A stretch of DNA of 64,000 bases from Candidatus Helarchaeota archaeon (GCA_019058315.1 JAHPZH010000002.1:124001-188000), one strand, 5' to 3'; counted from the stretch's first letter, positions 45,921-54,842 are shown. Notes: generated from the letters alone by a model not told the origin. Numbers and translations: made by a program.

Positions 45921-46760
45921 ATGTGTCAATTTTGTGTCCAGCATGGCGAAGGCAAGATATGGTATAAACATGCAAAGAATTATGCAAGACATCAATACAA
46001 AAAACTACGTCAAAAACGTCATGAAGGTCCATCACTAGCAGCACAAGCTAATGCGGCAGTTGCACAAGCGATCATGACCAAAAATTTGAATCCGAAAAAA
46101 TTTCCTGAATTAAAAGCTGCAGCTGAAAGGTTGGCATTAAAACAACATGGAGGTCAAGTACTTCCATTTGAACATGCTGAAATAATTATAGAATTATCTT
46201 CACCAATCGCTTTAATTGACTGTGTATGTAGACGGGCGAACCGAGCTACATTAGAGACCACTTCTGAATTTAAAGATGACGAGCTTACTAGATCGTGTAT
46301 GGGACTTGGAGTAGGAATGCTTAAATGGGAAGAATGGCCAGAACGGTATAAAGGTGGAATCGATATACTAGATCAGAAAGAAGCAAGAGATTGGTTGAAG
46401 GTTTGGAAAAAACGTGGAATGGTTCCGACTTTAATGACATTTGGAACACCTTATATCGGTGGACTGTGCATGTGTGATTATCCTATATGTATGATTATTC
46501 GAAATCGTATGGACTATGATATCAAACAATTACTGAAAGGCGAATTTGTAGCTGTATTGGACCAGGAAAAGTGCAAAGGATGTTTAAGATGTATGCAACG
46601 TTGCCACTTTGGCGCAATCACTCACGAGGTGGTCCGAGGGAAAGCTTATATTAATATGAAGAAGTGTTTTGGGTGTGGGTTGTGTCGAGATGTATGTCCG
46701 GAAAATGCAATAACATTACAACCGAGAATGAATTTTCCATTATTAAAAAATATGTGGTGA
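45921..46760 (+). CDS. Cys-rich Fe-S protein with C-terminal 2[4Fe-4S] ferredoxin domain (cassette copy 2, gene 1)
   Basis: This 279-residue paralogue of 43968-44813 is co-linear over its whole length. It keeps MCxxCxxHGxGKxWxKxA at the start, C101/C103 (CVCRR), C126, C183/C185/C190 (CMCDYPIC) and the two ferredoxin clusters at 218-228 and 249-259. The region between CRR and the next Cys is a few residues longer than in copy 1. It begins 225 bp after the first cassette, behind ACAGGTG, so it probably has its own promoter. Confidence 0.72.
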   Translation: MCQFCVQHGEGKIWYKHAKNYARHQYKKLRQKRHEGPSLAAQANAAVAQAIMTKNLNPKKFPELKAAAERLALKQHGGQVLPFEHAEIIIELSSPIALIDCVCRRANRATLETTSEFKDDELTRSCMGLGVGMLKWEEWPERYKGGIDILDQKEARDWLKVWKKRGMVPTLMTFGTPYIGGLCMCDYPICMIIRNRMDYDIKQLLKGEFVAVLDQEKCKGCLRCMQRCHFGAITHEVVRGKAYINMKKCFGCGLCRDVCPENAITLQPRMNFPLLKNMW

Positions 46761-46765
46761 GGTTT

Positions 46766-47050
46766 ATGACAATAGTTAAAGTTAAATGGAATCAATCAAA
46801 ATGCCCAACCCCATTTGCCTGTAAGAAATGTTTACAAATATGCCCTCAAGCGGTTTTTAGGGTTGATTGTGTGAAAACGGAGAGATTTAAAGAAACAGAT
46901 CCAAATGAACCGAATGTATATGTTATAATACCATTTTATGTATCCGAATGTGTAGCTTGTAATAAATGTGTCGAAGTTTGTCCTAATGGTGCCTTGAAAA
47001 TAAAAATAAAGGAACCCACTCCAGCACCTGAGGCAACGGCAAAGGCTTAA
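46766..47050 (+). CDS. 4Fe-4S ferredoxin (cassette copy 2, gene 2)
   Basis: This 94-residue paralogue of 44832-45146 has CPTPFACKKCLQICPQAVF and CVACNKCVEVCPNGA. ATG 46766 follows GGTGAGG. A longer in-frame extension back into the previous gene is not credible. It lies five bases after that gene's stop. The tail is rich in Pro, Ala and Glu (PTPAPEATAKA). Confidence 0.7.
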   Translation: MTIVKVKWNQSKCPTPFACKKCLQICPQAVFRVDCVKTERFKETDPNEPNVYVIIPFYVSECVACNKCVEVCPNGALKIKIKEPTPAPEATAKA

Positions 47051-47062
47051 GGAGGTTTAAAT

Positions 47063-47638
47063 ATGAGTCATTTAGAAATACAAGAACGGTTTGGAAGAAA
47101 AGCTTATTATCTTAATGAGGAAATGCTCAATATTATTGGTCAAGAATTCGAGGCTTCAAAGATAGTTGAAGCTTTTAAATCAGACAAAAAACCAGCTATA
47201 TTTAAGAATTGGGGAAATAAAGCTGCAAAACGAACAATTGAACTAAGCACTGATCCGAAATACACTGACCGTACTTATGAAGTAATGCTTGAAATGTTTA
47301 AAAAGAAAGGAATTTTAAAATTTCCTAATATTATACAGCGATTTTTCGAGATATTATACATGGCTACAAACCCACAAGAGGAATACCAGCACTTGAAATG
47401 CTTGGAAAATAATAGTATGGCATTAAGATACCAATTAAAAAAGGGACAATGCGCAATTTTTGAAAAGTTGATAGAAATTTGTGGAAAAGATGTGGCTTCG
47501 CAATTACCATGTAAAAATTATTGCCTAGAAGTGGCAGAAACAATCTTAAAAGATAATGATATTGCAAATTACATTGTAACCCAGGATTTAGAAATGCCTA
47601 AGGACGGAGTATGCAAGTTTAATATTGTAAAATCTTAA
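47063..47638 (+). CDS. Unknown protein with four conserved cysteines (cassette copy 2, gene 3)
   Basis: This 191-residue paralogue of 45156-45695 shares AxxFKSDKKPAIFKNWG-like and DRTYEVM segments and the four C-terminal cysteines. AAGGAGG lies seven bases before the ATG, one of the strongest ribosome-binding sites in the window. It closes the second cassette. Function unknown. Confidence 0.6.
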   Translation: MSHLEIQERFGRKAYYLNEEMLNIIGQEFEASKIVEAFKSDKKPAIFKNWGNKAAKRTIELSTDPKYTDRTYEVMLEMFKKKGILKFPNIIQRFFEILYMATNPQEEYQHLKCLENNSMALRYQLKKGQCAIFEKLIEICGKDVASQLPCKNYCLEVAETILKDNDIANYIVTQDLEMPKDGVCKFNIVKS

Positions 47639-47664
47639 TCTTTTCCTTTTTCTTTTAAATAAAA

Positions 47665-48897
47665 TTAAGCTTTTTTACGTGACCAATAAAATAAAGCACC
47701 AAAAGCACCGCAAATCGCAGCAATTCCAAAAATAAGGACCCAGGAATATATATTATTATACTCTTCTATATATGCAATTTTTAATACAAGTGCTAAAGTT
47801 ATTGAATAAATTAAGAAGAGAATTAAATATTTAGTTCTATCAAGGAACAGAAATTCCTGGTCTGTCTTTTCATAACCTTTAATCAATAGAATAAAATAAC
47901 CAATAAAAGTAGAAACATTCCAACGCATTAGCGCAATTTCATATTGATGTCCAAAATAAAAAACATGTTGAACAACTATCCAAGCTAAAATAAATATGTT
48001 AATAACTTCTTTTTTGAAATCTAACATTTCTTTAATAATAAAGGGTAAATAAATTAAAATTGGAATTAAAATGGTCACTAAATATAAAAAAATATACCCT
48101 GCTGAACCATAATTAGGTTGAAAGAAACCTATATTCCAAAATATTGTTTGAAGAAGGATGCTTATTGGATTTACACTATTGATAATGGAATAGACTAATA
48201 TTGGAATTAAAGAAATAATCCCAAATAATATAATAACAATAAATTCTTTTATAAATAAATTCAGAGAATCTTTATCTGTAAATTTTTCTCCCTCATAATA
48301 AAAAATTAAAAAAATAACTCCTAATACATAAATTAAACCAAAAGTTATCCTTATACTAAGAGTTATACCCAGTAAACCTGCAATAATTAAATATTTATAC
48401 TTGAAATTTTCAGATTTTTCAGTTTCTAGTAATACTTTTCGAGTATGCGTTGTATTTATATGTTTAAAGAAGAAAGCTAAAATTAAAGGTGCTAAAGGAT
48501 AATAAAGATTTTCCGTAACAATAAAAGAAGAGTAATATAAAGCAAGACAATTGAAATTATATAGAATTGTAGAAACTAAAATAATATTTTCGTTGTTGAT
48601 GAAGTTTTTCATTAAATAATAAACAGTAAATACTCCAAGAGAAGAAATTAAAGCTAGAAAAATTCTTACTCCAAAAATATTAAAAGTATAATAAATCGGT
48701 GCGAGAATGACAGTAAATCCGATGAATTTAGGAACATATCCAGCGTATTTCCATATTAAATCATACCCTAAAATATCAATATTAATGAAACCTTGTTCAT
48801 CGAGAAATATTCTATTTGGCCATATAAAGCAAAGCAAAATACGTATTAATAAAGTAATAGCCCATATTAGAATGATTTTTTGAGTTGTATTATTCAT
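47665..48897 (-). CDS. Integral membrane glycosyltransferase, GT-C/PMT-like
   Basis: This protein of about 410 residues has ten or more transmembrane helices. The first extracytoplasmic loop has FLDEQGF, an acidic motif typical of GT-C enzymes. SSFIVTENLYYPLAPLILAFF resembles the conserved PMT_2 segment. Members transfer sugars from polyprenyl-phosphate donors to proteins or lipids outside the membrane. ATG 48897 is preferred to a TTG nine bases upstream because GGAAG is well placed. It is convergent with the ferredoxin cassette. Confidence 0.7.
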   Translation of the reverse strand: MNNTTQKIILIWAITLLIRILLCFIWPNRIFLDEQGFINIDILGYDLIWKYAGYVPKFIGFTVILAPIYYTFNIFGVRIFLALISSLGVFTVYYLMKNFINNENIILVSTILYNFNCLALYYSSFIVTENLYYPLAPLILAFFFKHINTTHTRKVLLETEKSENFKYKYLIIAGLLGITLSIRITFGLIYVLGVIFLIFYYEGEKFTDKDSLNLFIKEFIVIILFGIISLIPILVYSIINSVNPISILLQTIFWNIGFFQPNYGSAGYIFLYLVTILIPILIYLPFIIKEMLDFKKEVINIFILAWIVVQHVFYFGHQYEIALMRWNVSTFIGYFILLIKGYEKTDQEFLFLDRTKYLILFLIYSITLALVLKIAYIEEYNNIYSWVLIFGIAAICGAFGALFYWSRKKA

Positions 48898-49162
48898 ATA
48901 ATTCAACTTCCATTATAAATTTTAGTTAAAAAAACAAAATATATTTTGTAATATTCCTATTTTTTAATTACAATTATGATAATTAGTCAAAAATTTAAAT
49001 TTTCCTAAATAAAAATAGTTTTATAATAATTATCAAATAAAAAGATATAATATCAAATCATTTAGCCAAATTTATTTATCAATTTAATAATATTTAATTG
49101 AATTAATATCTTTATAATAAGAAAATAATAAAGAGCTTATTAACAGAATTAGGGTGAAAAAT

Positions 49163-49759
49163 TTGATCCAAAATGTCTACGTTATTCGAAGTGCTAGTGG
49201 TCTTTGTCTTTTATCTAGGAGATATGGCGAAATACAATTTAATGAAGATTTAATATCAGGTTTTCTAACCGCTTTAAGGGACTTCAGTAAAGAAGTTACT
49301 GGTGGAGAAGGAATCATTAGAGTATTAGATATGAAATCTTACAATGTTATTTTAGTATTTAGGGAAAATTTAATGATAGCAGCGGGGGTTGATAAACACG
49401 ATAATAAAAATGTTGCAATGACAGCCCTTGGAAAGGTTTTAAATCAGTTTATGGAAAAATATAATCTCGAAGGATGGGATGGAAATATATCACAGTTTAA
49501 AGGATTTGAATCAGATATTGATGAAATTTTAGAAAGTGGAAAAATTTCAGATATTCCTGTTCCCTATCCAAAATTAAAGAAAAAATTGCCCAAAATGATT
49601 TTAAGAATGGGTGAAATTAATCAATTCGAATATGATGTCGCTCATCTATGTGATGGAAAAAGAATTATTGAAGATATTGCAGAAAAAATGGGGAAGACAG
49701 AAGAAGAAATCTATCACGTGCTTGAGAAGTTAAAGAACTTAGGATTGGTCGATTTTTAG
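49163..49759 (+). CDS. Longin/Roadblock-like domain protein with C-terminal winged helix
   Basis: I choose TTG 49163, six bases after AGGGTG; a GTG at 49154 is also in frame. Residues of about 1-105 have the strand-helix order of a longin or SNARE-like domain: VYVIRSASGLCLLSRRYG, then a helix, then VILVFRENLMIAAGVD and a helix. The last 55 residues (EFDVAHLCDG-like, IIEDIAEKMGKTEEEIYHVLEKLKNLGLV) form a winged-helix or PqqD-like module. Longin domains regulate GTPases and trafficking in eukaryotes and are known in Asgard archaea. The winged helix may bind DNA or a partner. Confidence 0.65.
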   Translation: MIQNVYVIRSASGLCLLSRRYGEIQFNEDLISGFLTALRDFSKEVTGGEGIIRVLDMKSYNVILVFRENLMIAAGVDKHDNKNVAMTALGKVLNQFMEKYNLEGWDGNISQFKGFESDIDEILESGKISDIPVPYPKLKKKLPKMILRMGEINQFEYDVAHLCDGKRIIEDIAEKMGKTEEEIYHVLEKLKNLGLVDF

Positions 49760-49772
49760 AATTTAAGATTTT

Positions 49773-50480
49773 TTATCTCGTTGAAAAGGCAAAAATTATC
49801 AATGATAATATTACTAAGCTTGATGCAATTATACTAACTAAATCACCTGGTAGACCTAAAACTGCTTTTGCACCTTTTGAATAAATTCCTCGTCCAATAA
49901 ATAAAATTAAAAATCCAATAGTATTTAATATGCTTTTTTTTCTGATATCCCCTGGAATTTGTAATGCCAAATAAACAAAAAGAGCCATAACTAAAATCCC
50001 ATAGGCAGGAAGTACGATGCCATTGAATAGTATATATAAAAAGCTTCCAGCAGCTAAAGCTTCTGCAGGTATAAATGGATAAATAAATCCTATTATAACT
50101 GGGGGAACGGCAATTATTGTTGCGACCAAATTAGATACTTTATCGTTATCTATTAACATAATACCAGCAATTGCTGCAAGACAAGCCATAGAAAACCAAT
50201 TGATACCCACACCTAACTGATCGTAAAATGAGTTCGGAACATAGAAATCATATATTATATTAGCTACACGACCAATTCCAAGGAATAAAAAGAAAAAAGA
50301 AAATATCAGCCAATAAAAAAGTTTACTTTCCTTTAATAAAAATCTATAAAAGAATATATAAGCAAATAATAGAAAATAATAGCCAACTGCAATAAACCAA
50401 AAACCAATGGCTAATGATTTTAACCAATATCCCTTAAAAAAATCAAATAAAATAACAATGTCAACCCAATTCACAGCCAT
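49773..50480 (-). CDS. Multi-pass membrane protein, unknown
   Basis: This protein of about 235 residues has roughly seven hydrophobic segments and few charged residues. ATG 50480 follows GGTGAG at suitable spacing. The longer form would start at TTG. I recognise no motif. It is convergent with the longin-like gene and divergent from the ROK kinase gene. Confidence 0.58.
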   Translation of the reverse strand: MAVNWVDIVILFDFFKGYWLKSLAIGFWFIAVGYYFLLFAYIFFYRFLLKESKLFYWLIFSFFFLFLGIGRVANIIYDFYVPNSFYDQLGVGINWFSMACLAAIAGIMLIDNDKVSNLVATIIAVPPVIIGFIYPFIPAEALAAGSFLYILFNGIVLPAYGILVMALFVYLALQIPGDIRKKSILNTIGFLILFIGRGIYSKGAKAVLGLPGDLVSIIASSLVILSLIIFAFSTR

Positions 50481-50619
50481 AATGCTCACCAATTAATGAA
50501 GATAATATTATTTTAATTTATTATATTTTTTTGATTAATAGTATTTTATTATTTGTAACTGATTTAAAATAATTTTGTTTTTCTTCCAAATAATTAATTT
50601 CAACTAAGAGGTAATATTT

Positions 50620-51633
50620 ATGGAGCCAGAATTTGTTATAGGAGTAGATATAGGGGGTACAAACATTAGAGCAGGGACAGTTGACCAGAATGGAAAAATT
50701 ATGCATAAATCACATATGCCCGTTGAACATGATAAAGGTCAAAAAGGTTTTGAAAAAAATTTAATGGATTGTATTAAAGAAGTAGTTGATAAATTAGATA
50801 TAGACGATATACGAATTGGTATAGGTGCCCCAAGTCCAATGAATCCATTTACTGGTTTTTTAAATTCGCCACAAAATGTTGGATGTGGAGAATATCCATT
50901 AAAAGATAGGGTTATGGAAAAATTTGATACAAAATATGTTGAAGTTCGGAATGATTTAGATGCTATAGCGCTTGGTTATTATCATTTTGGTGAAGATTCT
51001 AGCCAAGGACGTGGAATTCCTTATTTAGCAGTGATTGCACCAGGTACAGGGTTGGGATCTAGTATGTTAATTAAAGGAAAACCTTATTTCGGAAGTTCGA
51101 GATCAGGTTATTTAGCTCTTGAACACCATAAAAGCCCTTATTTTGGGAGCACTTTGGAAGAATTTAAAGCGGGAATTGGAAAAGATTTTGAAGACTTTAC
51201 AGCGGGTAAAGGTGTAATAGCAATTTATTACAAATTATTTGGTAGCTCAAAAAATCCAGAAATAGCTAAAATAATTGAAAATTCTAAATATGAAGAAAAA
51301 GCTTGGATAATTAATAATTTCGCATCAGATTCTAAGGATAAGAAATTTATTCAAAAATATCCAGATTTTATTAATATCACAGATGAAATCTGTAAAAGAA
51401 CATATGAAAATGTAGGTAAACATTTAGGTTTTGCAATTGCATCCTTTGTTACTAATTTTAATCCAGATATTGTAATTTTAGAAGGTTCTATAAGTAATGC
51501 TTATGATATAATGAAAATTGAAATGTTAAAAGCGTATAAAGAATCCGTCTGGCTTGCTCATAAAGATATTCCAATTACAGTGGGCACTCTAAAAGACGCA
51601 GGGATAAAGGGTGCCTCCACTTTAGTTCGATAA
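50620..51633 (+). CDS. ROK-family sugar kinase (glucokinase-like)
   Basis: This 337-residue kinase has VIGVDIGGTNIRAG near the N-terminus (phosphate 1), IAPGTGLGSSM near 140 and NFNPDIVILEGSIS near 285 (adenosine site). The Cys-rich zinc motif of many ROK proteins is not seen; instead LALEHHKSP stands in that region. The likely reaction is ATP-dependent phosphorylation of glucose or a related sugar. AGAGGTAATATTT precedes the ATG. Confidence 0.8.
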   Translation: MEPEFVIGVDIGGTNIRAGTVDQNGKIMHKSHMPVEHDKGQKGFEKNLMDCIKEVVDKLDIDDIRIGIGAPSPMNPFTGFLNSPQNVGCGEYPLKDRVMEKFDTKYVEVRNDLDAIALGYYHFGEDSSQGRGIPYLAVIAPGTGLGSSMLIKGKPYFGSSRSGYLALEHHKSPYFGSTLEEFKAGIGKDFEDFTAGKGVIAIYYKLFGSSKNPEIAKIIENSKYEEKAWIINNFASDSKDKKFIQKYPDFINITDEICKRTYENVGKHLGFAIASFVTNFNPDIVILEGSISNAYDIMKIEMLKAYKESVWLAHKDIPITVGTLKDAGIKGASTLVR

Positions 51634-51732
51634 CATTCAACAATTTAAAATTCTTTATATTTCTTTAATAAGTGAGCTTAAAATTATACTATAATATATG
51701 TAATATTACAAAGAATTAATCCTCAATATTCT

Positions 51733-51782
51733 TAAATTGGCAAAAAATTGACCCCCATCTAAATTGGCAAAAAATTGACCCC
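51733..51782. repeat. Two tandem 23-bp repeats, IS21-like terminal repeat remnant
   Basis: A 23-bp unit beginning TAAATTGGCAAAAAATTGAC and ending in CCC occurs at 51733-51755 and again at 51760-51782, identical and 27 bp apart. Its reverse complement starts GGGGTCAATTTTTTGCC. IS21-family ends carry several such repeats with a GGTCAATTTT core. No transposase is nearby, so this is either a remnant or a solo end. The match to IS21 is from memory of the family pattern. Confidence 0.5.
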
Positions 51783-51833
51783 TTTTTATTTATATTAGTA
51801 TACCAGTAAACATAGTAATAAGGTTAAAAAGTA

Positions 51834-51886
51834 AAGGGTGAAGCCCTTCCTCTTGAAATAAAGGGGGAATGTAGGCTTTTTTTTCT
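51834..51886 (+). other. Stem-loop with T-run
   Basis: AAGCC (51841-51845) pairs with GGCTT (51874-51878), and CTTCC with GGGGG inside it, with an internal bulge. A run of eight or more T follows. A competing hairpin, AAGGG/CCCTT (51834-51838 with 51844-51848), shares the same bases. It may act as a terminator for the ROK kinase transcript or belong to the IS remnant next to it. Confidence 0.3.
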
Positions 51887-52682
51887 ATTTTATTATTTTT
51901 TTTAATTCATTTTTATTAATTTCAATAAGGTTGATTATATTGGGGTTAATGAGATGGGTTAAAGAGTGTGGCTCTAATACAAAAAATTTAAAATTTGTTA
52001 ATTTTATCAGCTTTTCAATATATGAGGTATAATTTTTAACAAGACCTATATGACTAGATAATAATTTGTTATTAAAAACCTCAATAATTTTACCGACGTA
52101 TGTTTTACTTCTTAATATTGCGTGATCAATATCTAATGTTAATTTTAAATCTGGTATTTCTTGAAAAATTCTTTCTAGATATTTAATTTTAGATGTCATT
52201 CTCCAATCGCTATATGACATATTTTCAATGGAAAGAGTGATTCCATTATCAGAACATATGTCATAGAAAGATATTAAGGCATCAATAGTACTATTTAAAG
52301 CTATTTTTCCATATTTTCTAGAAAATGAAGAAGCAGTTTTAAAAGAATTCTTTCCTCCATGCGTTACTACATATTTAGCACCAATATTTCTCGCAAATTC
52401 AATTGATTCTTTAATTTGATTTATCGAAAATTGTCTTATTTTTTTGTTATAGGCTGAAATATTCAAATCTTTAATTGGTGTATGGAAAGAAATATTAAAT
52501 CTGTAATTTGATAAAATATCATTAATAAAAGAAACAGCTTTATTTGGGTAAATTTTAAAGATCTCAGGATGTTCTGGTTGTAATTCTATACCATCAAAAC
52601 CCATATTTTCTGCAATTTCACAAATTTTTTTAAATTCTATTTGATAAGTTGAACGATCAATTCCTAAATGAAGTTTTTGCAT
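51885..52682 (-). CDS. Sugar phosphate isomerase/epimerase, xylose isomerase-like TIM barrel
   Basis: This 265-residue protein of the AP-endonuclease-2/xylose-isomerase superfamily has MGFDGIELQPEHPE near the start, FHTPIKDLNI, GAKYVVTHGG, ITLSIENMS (metal Glu), LTLDIDHAIL (metal Asp/His) and SHIGLV. The set of His, Glu and Asp fits a metal-dependent isomerase, epimerase or endonuclease IV-like enzyme. It lies 18 bp after the coiled-coil gene 52701-53441 on the same strand, which in turn follows the Rab-like GTPase. Confidence 0.75.
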   Translation of the reverse strand: MQKLHLGIDRSTYQIEFKKICEIAENMGFDGIELQPEHPEIFKIYPNKAVSFINDILSNYRFNISFHTPIKDLNISAYNKKIRQFSINQIKESIEFARNIGAKYVVTHGGKNSFKTASSFSRKYGKIALNSTIDALISFYDICSDNGITLSIENMSYSDWRMTSKIKYLERIFQEIPDLKLTLDIDHAILRSKTYVGKIIEVFNNKLLSSHIGLVKNYTSYIEKLIKLTNFKFFVLEPHSLTHLINPNIINLIEINKNELKKIIK

Positions 52683-52700
52683 ATCTATACCTATATCCTA

Positions 52701-53441
52701 TTACAAACCACCAATTCTATGTTTCCATTCATCTATCTTATCAAATAATAAGGCAATTATATCTGGATCCATTTTCATATTTTGTGGATACTTCTTTAAT
52801 TTCCGTGCAAACGTCCCTAGTTCATAGATTGCGGGATGAAACTTGTAGATTCTAACTATTTCATCCCTTACAAATTCCATATAGTCAGCAAATTTTACTG
52901 CAGGGGTTTCAATCTTAGATTTTAATGAGTCTAAAAGATCTAGAACTTCAACTGGAACTGTTTTACCAACTTTTATTGGAATTGGAGCTCGTCTTGAAGG
53001 AGCAGGAATGTCAACACGAGTAACTATCGGCTTTTTAGAGGGTTCAAGAGGCTTTAAGGGCTTTGGGGTGGGCGTAATAACTTTAGCTAAAGGAACTGTT
53101 TTGGCCGGAGATTTAGTAATAGTTCGGATTGAATCTATTTTAGAATCCATAAAATTTTTAATTCTACTCGCTGTGTTCTTCACACCTTCAGAAATATCAT
53201 CCAATTTAGCTGTTATTGCCCCCGTATTTATGCCAGAACCAGGAACTTGTGTCTGAAATATTTCCTGCAACTCATCTAATTTATTACCCATCATATCACT
53301 AAAGTTAAGAAATCCAGAATTAACATCTTTTTTCAGGATTTCTAAGGCAGATGTGTTTCCTTGTATCAAAGTTCTCAATTCTTCAACTGCTCCCACAAGC
53401 TTTTTCATCTGTTCTTCTAATCTTTCAAAAACGGTTGCCAT
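52701..53441 (-). CDS. Coiled-coil protein paired with Rab-like GTPase
   Basis: ATG 53441 is chosen because GGAGGG lies eight bases upstream. The protein has about 246 residues. The N-terminal coil (1-110) is followed by a Pro- and Lys-rich linker (115-160) and a helical C-terminal domain (165-246) ending in DEWKHRIGGL. It resembles the coiled-coil, Pro-rich proteins at 7.0-11.4 kb in general design but has a distinct C-terminal domain. It begins 22 bp after the small GTPase stop on the same strand, so it is a good candidate for an effector or regulator. This is inference from position. Confidence 0.62.
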   Translation of the reverse strand: MATVFERLEEQMKKLVGAVEELRTLIQGNTSALEILKKDVNSGFLNFSDMMGNKLDELQEIFQTQVPGSGINTGAITAKLDDISEGVKNTASRIKNFMDSKIDSIRTITKSPAKTVPLAKVITPTPKPLKPLEPSKKPIVTRVDIPAPSRRAPIPIKVGKTVPVEVLDLLDSLKSKIETPAVKFADYMEFVRDEIVRIYKFHPAIYELGTFARKLKKYPQNMKMDPDIIALLFDKIDEWKHRIGGL

Positions 53442-53463
53442 TATCAATACCCTCCAATTTATT

Positions 53464-53994
53464 TTAAATGAGTTTTTCTAATTTGATTTTTGCAAGTTTT
53501 GAAAAAGCTTTATCTACATTTTTCCCAGTTTTTGCTGAAGTTTTGAAATAAAATTCAATTTTCAATTCTTTCATTAATGTTTCAATATCAGAATCTGAAA
53601 TAACAATACCATCTTTCAAATCCAATTTGTTTGCCAATAAAGCGATTGGAATATCTTTAAGATATTCACGTAAATCTTTATACCAGTTTGAAACGTGTTG
53701 AAACGCTTCTTTATTTGTAAGGTCGAAAACAATAAATCCTGCATGACTACCTTCATAATAATATCTTCGTATTATTTCAAAACGTTCTTGACCACCAATA
53801 TCCCAAACTGTTAAGACTGCATTCTTTTTATCTTCGGGGAATTCTATCACTTTGACATTAAAATCTGCACCAATAGTATGTTTATATTCATCTTCAAATT
53901 TATCATCTGCGAATCTTCTGATTAAAGACGTTTTTCCTACTGCCGGATCCCCAACAACTACAACCTTTAATTGATATTTTTTTCCTTCACTCAA
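53464..53994 (-). CDS. Rab/Ras-like small GTPase
   Basis: This 176-residue GTPase has all canonical motifs: P-loop GDPAVGKTS (15-23), switch I Thr40 in HTIGADF, switch II WDIGGQERF (64-72) with the catalytic Gln, NKLD (122-125) and TSAKTG (152-157). It is closer to eukaryotic Rab and Ras than the two MglA-like GTPases in this window. The C-terminus (KIKLEKLI) has no Cys, so it is not prenylated in the eukaryotic manner. It is the first gene of a transcript continuing with the coiled-coil protein and the isomerase. Confidence 0.93.
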   Translation of the reverse strand: MSEGKKYQLKVVVVGDPAVGKTSLIRRFADDKFEDEYKHTIGADFNVKVIEFPEDKKNAVLTVWDIGGQERFEIIRRYYYEGSHAGFIVFDLTNKEAFQHVSNWYKDLREYLKDIPIALLANKLDLKDGIVISDSDIETLMKELKIEFYFKTSAKTGKNVDKAFSKLAKIKLEKLI

Positions 53995-54120
53995 TTTAAC
54001 TATACCTTCTGTAATTTAATTTAAATAATAAATACTATCCTTAACAATTGAAGAAAAATTTAATTTTAGATTTAATCTCGAATATATTTATATGTAATTG
54101 AAAATAAAAATGAGAATATA

Positions 54121-54837
54121 ATGATAAAACTTTTAGTTTCTCCCATTAATCTCGAAGAAGCTCAAAACGCAATTAATGGTGGGGCCGATATTATTGATGT
54201 TAAAAACCCAGTAGAGGGGAGCTTAGGTGCAAATTTTCCATGGGTTATAACCGAAATTCAAAAATTAGTTAAAAAATATAATGGACTTGAAATTAGTGCT
54301 ACTCTTGGTGACTTTCCTAATCTACCAGGAACAGCATCTCTTGCAGCTTTAGGAATGGCTAATTGTAATGTAGATTACATTAAAGTTGGCTTAAAAGGAC
54401 CAAAAACTAAAAAAGACGCAATATTTTTTATGAAGCAAATTATTAGAGCAGTATCTGAATATAAAGGGCAAGTTAAAATCGTAGTTGCAGGCTATGCCGA
54501 CTATAAACGATTTGGAACCATCGAACCACTCTTAATTCCAGAAATCGCAGCGGAATCAGGAGCAGATGTAGCCATGGTAGACACTGGAATTAAAGATGGA
54601 AAGAACTTATTTGATTTTATGTCAGAAGAACAAATCAAAATATTTGTCGAAAAAACTTTAAAAAATGATATAATTGTTGCTCTTGCAGGGTCTATAAGGA
54701 AAGATCATTTTCCTAAACTCAAAGAAATTAAACCTCATATCATTGGGCTTCGAGGTGCAGCTTGCGAGAAATCCGATAGATTACATGGCAAGATTAGGGT
54801 TGAATTAGTAAAAGAATTAAAATCACTTCTTAAATAG
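54121..54837 (+). CDS. mfnB: (5-formylfuran-3-yl)methyl phosphate synthase
   Basis: This 238-residue TIM-barrel enzyme condenses two glyceraldehyde-3-phosphate to the furan precursor of methanofuran. Catalytic positions are evident: Lys28 in IIDVKNPVEGSLG, Lys88 in DYIKVGLKG and Asp154 in AMVDTGIKDG. The length fits the family. The presence implies methanofuran synthesis, hence C1 metabolism through a methanofuran-linked pathway. A TATA-like stretch, ATATTTATATG (54083-54093), lies about 30 bp before the ATG, so the mRNA may be nearly leaderless. Confidence 0.92.
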   Translation: MIKLLVSPINLEEAQNAINGGADIIDVKNPVEGSLGANFPWVITEIQKLVKKYNGLEISATLGDFPNLPGTASLAALGMANCNVDYIKVGLKGPKTKKDAIFFMKQIIRAVSEYKGQVKIVVAGYADYKRFGTIEPLLIPEIAAESGADVAMVDTGIKDGKNLFDFMSEEQIKIFVEKTLKNDIIVALAGSIRKDHFPKLKEIKPHIIGLRGAACEKSDRLHGKIRVELVKELKSLLK

Positions 54838-54842
54838 AATAG

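Noticed and set aside
46664..46765. N-terminal extension of the second small ferredoxin
   Set aside because: It overlaps the preceding gene by about 100 bp in another frame; the paralogue has no such extension, and GGTGAGG supports ATG 46766.
53464..53994. C-terminal prenylation signal on the Rab-like GTPase
   Set aside because: The protein ends KIKLEKLI and has no Cys near the C-terminus.
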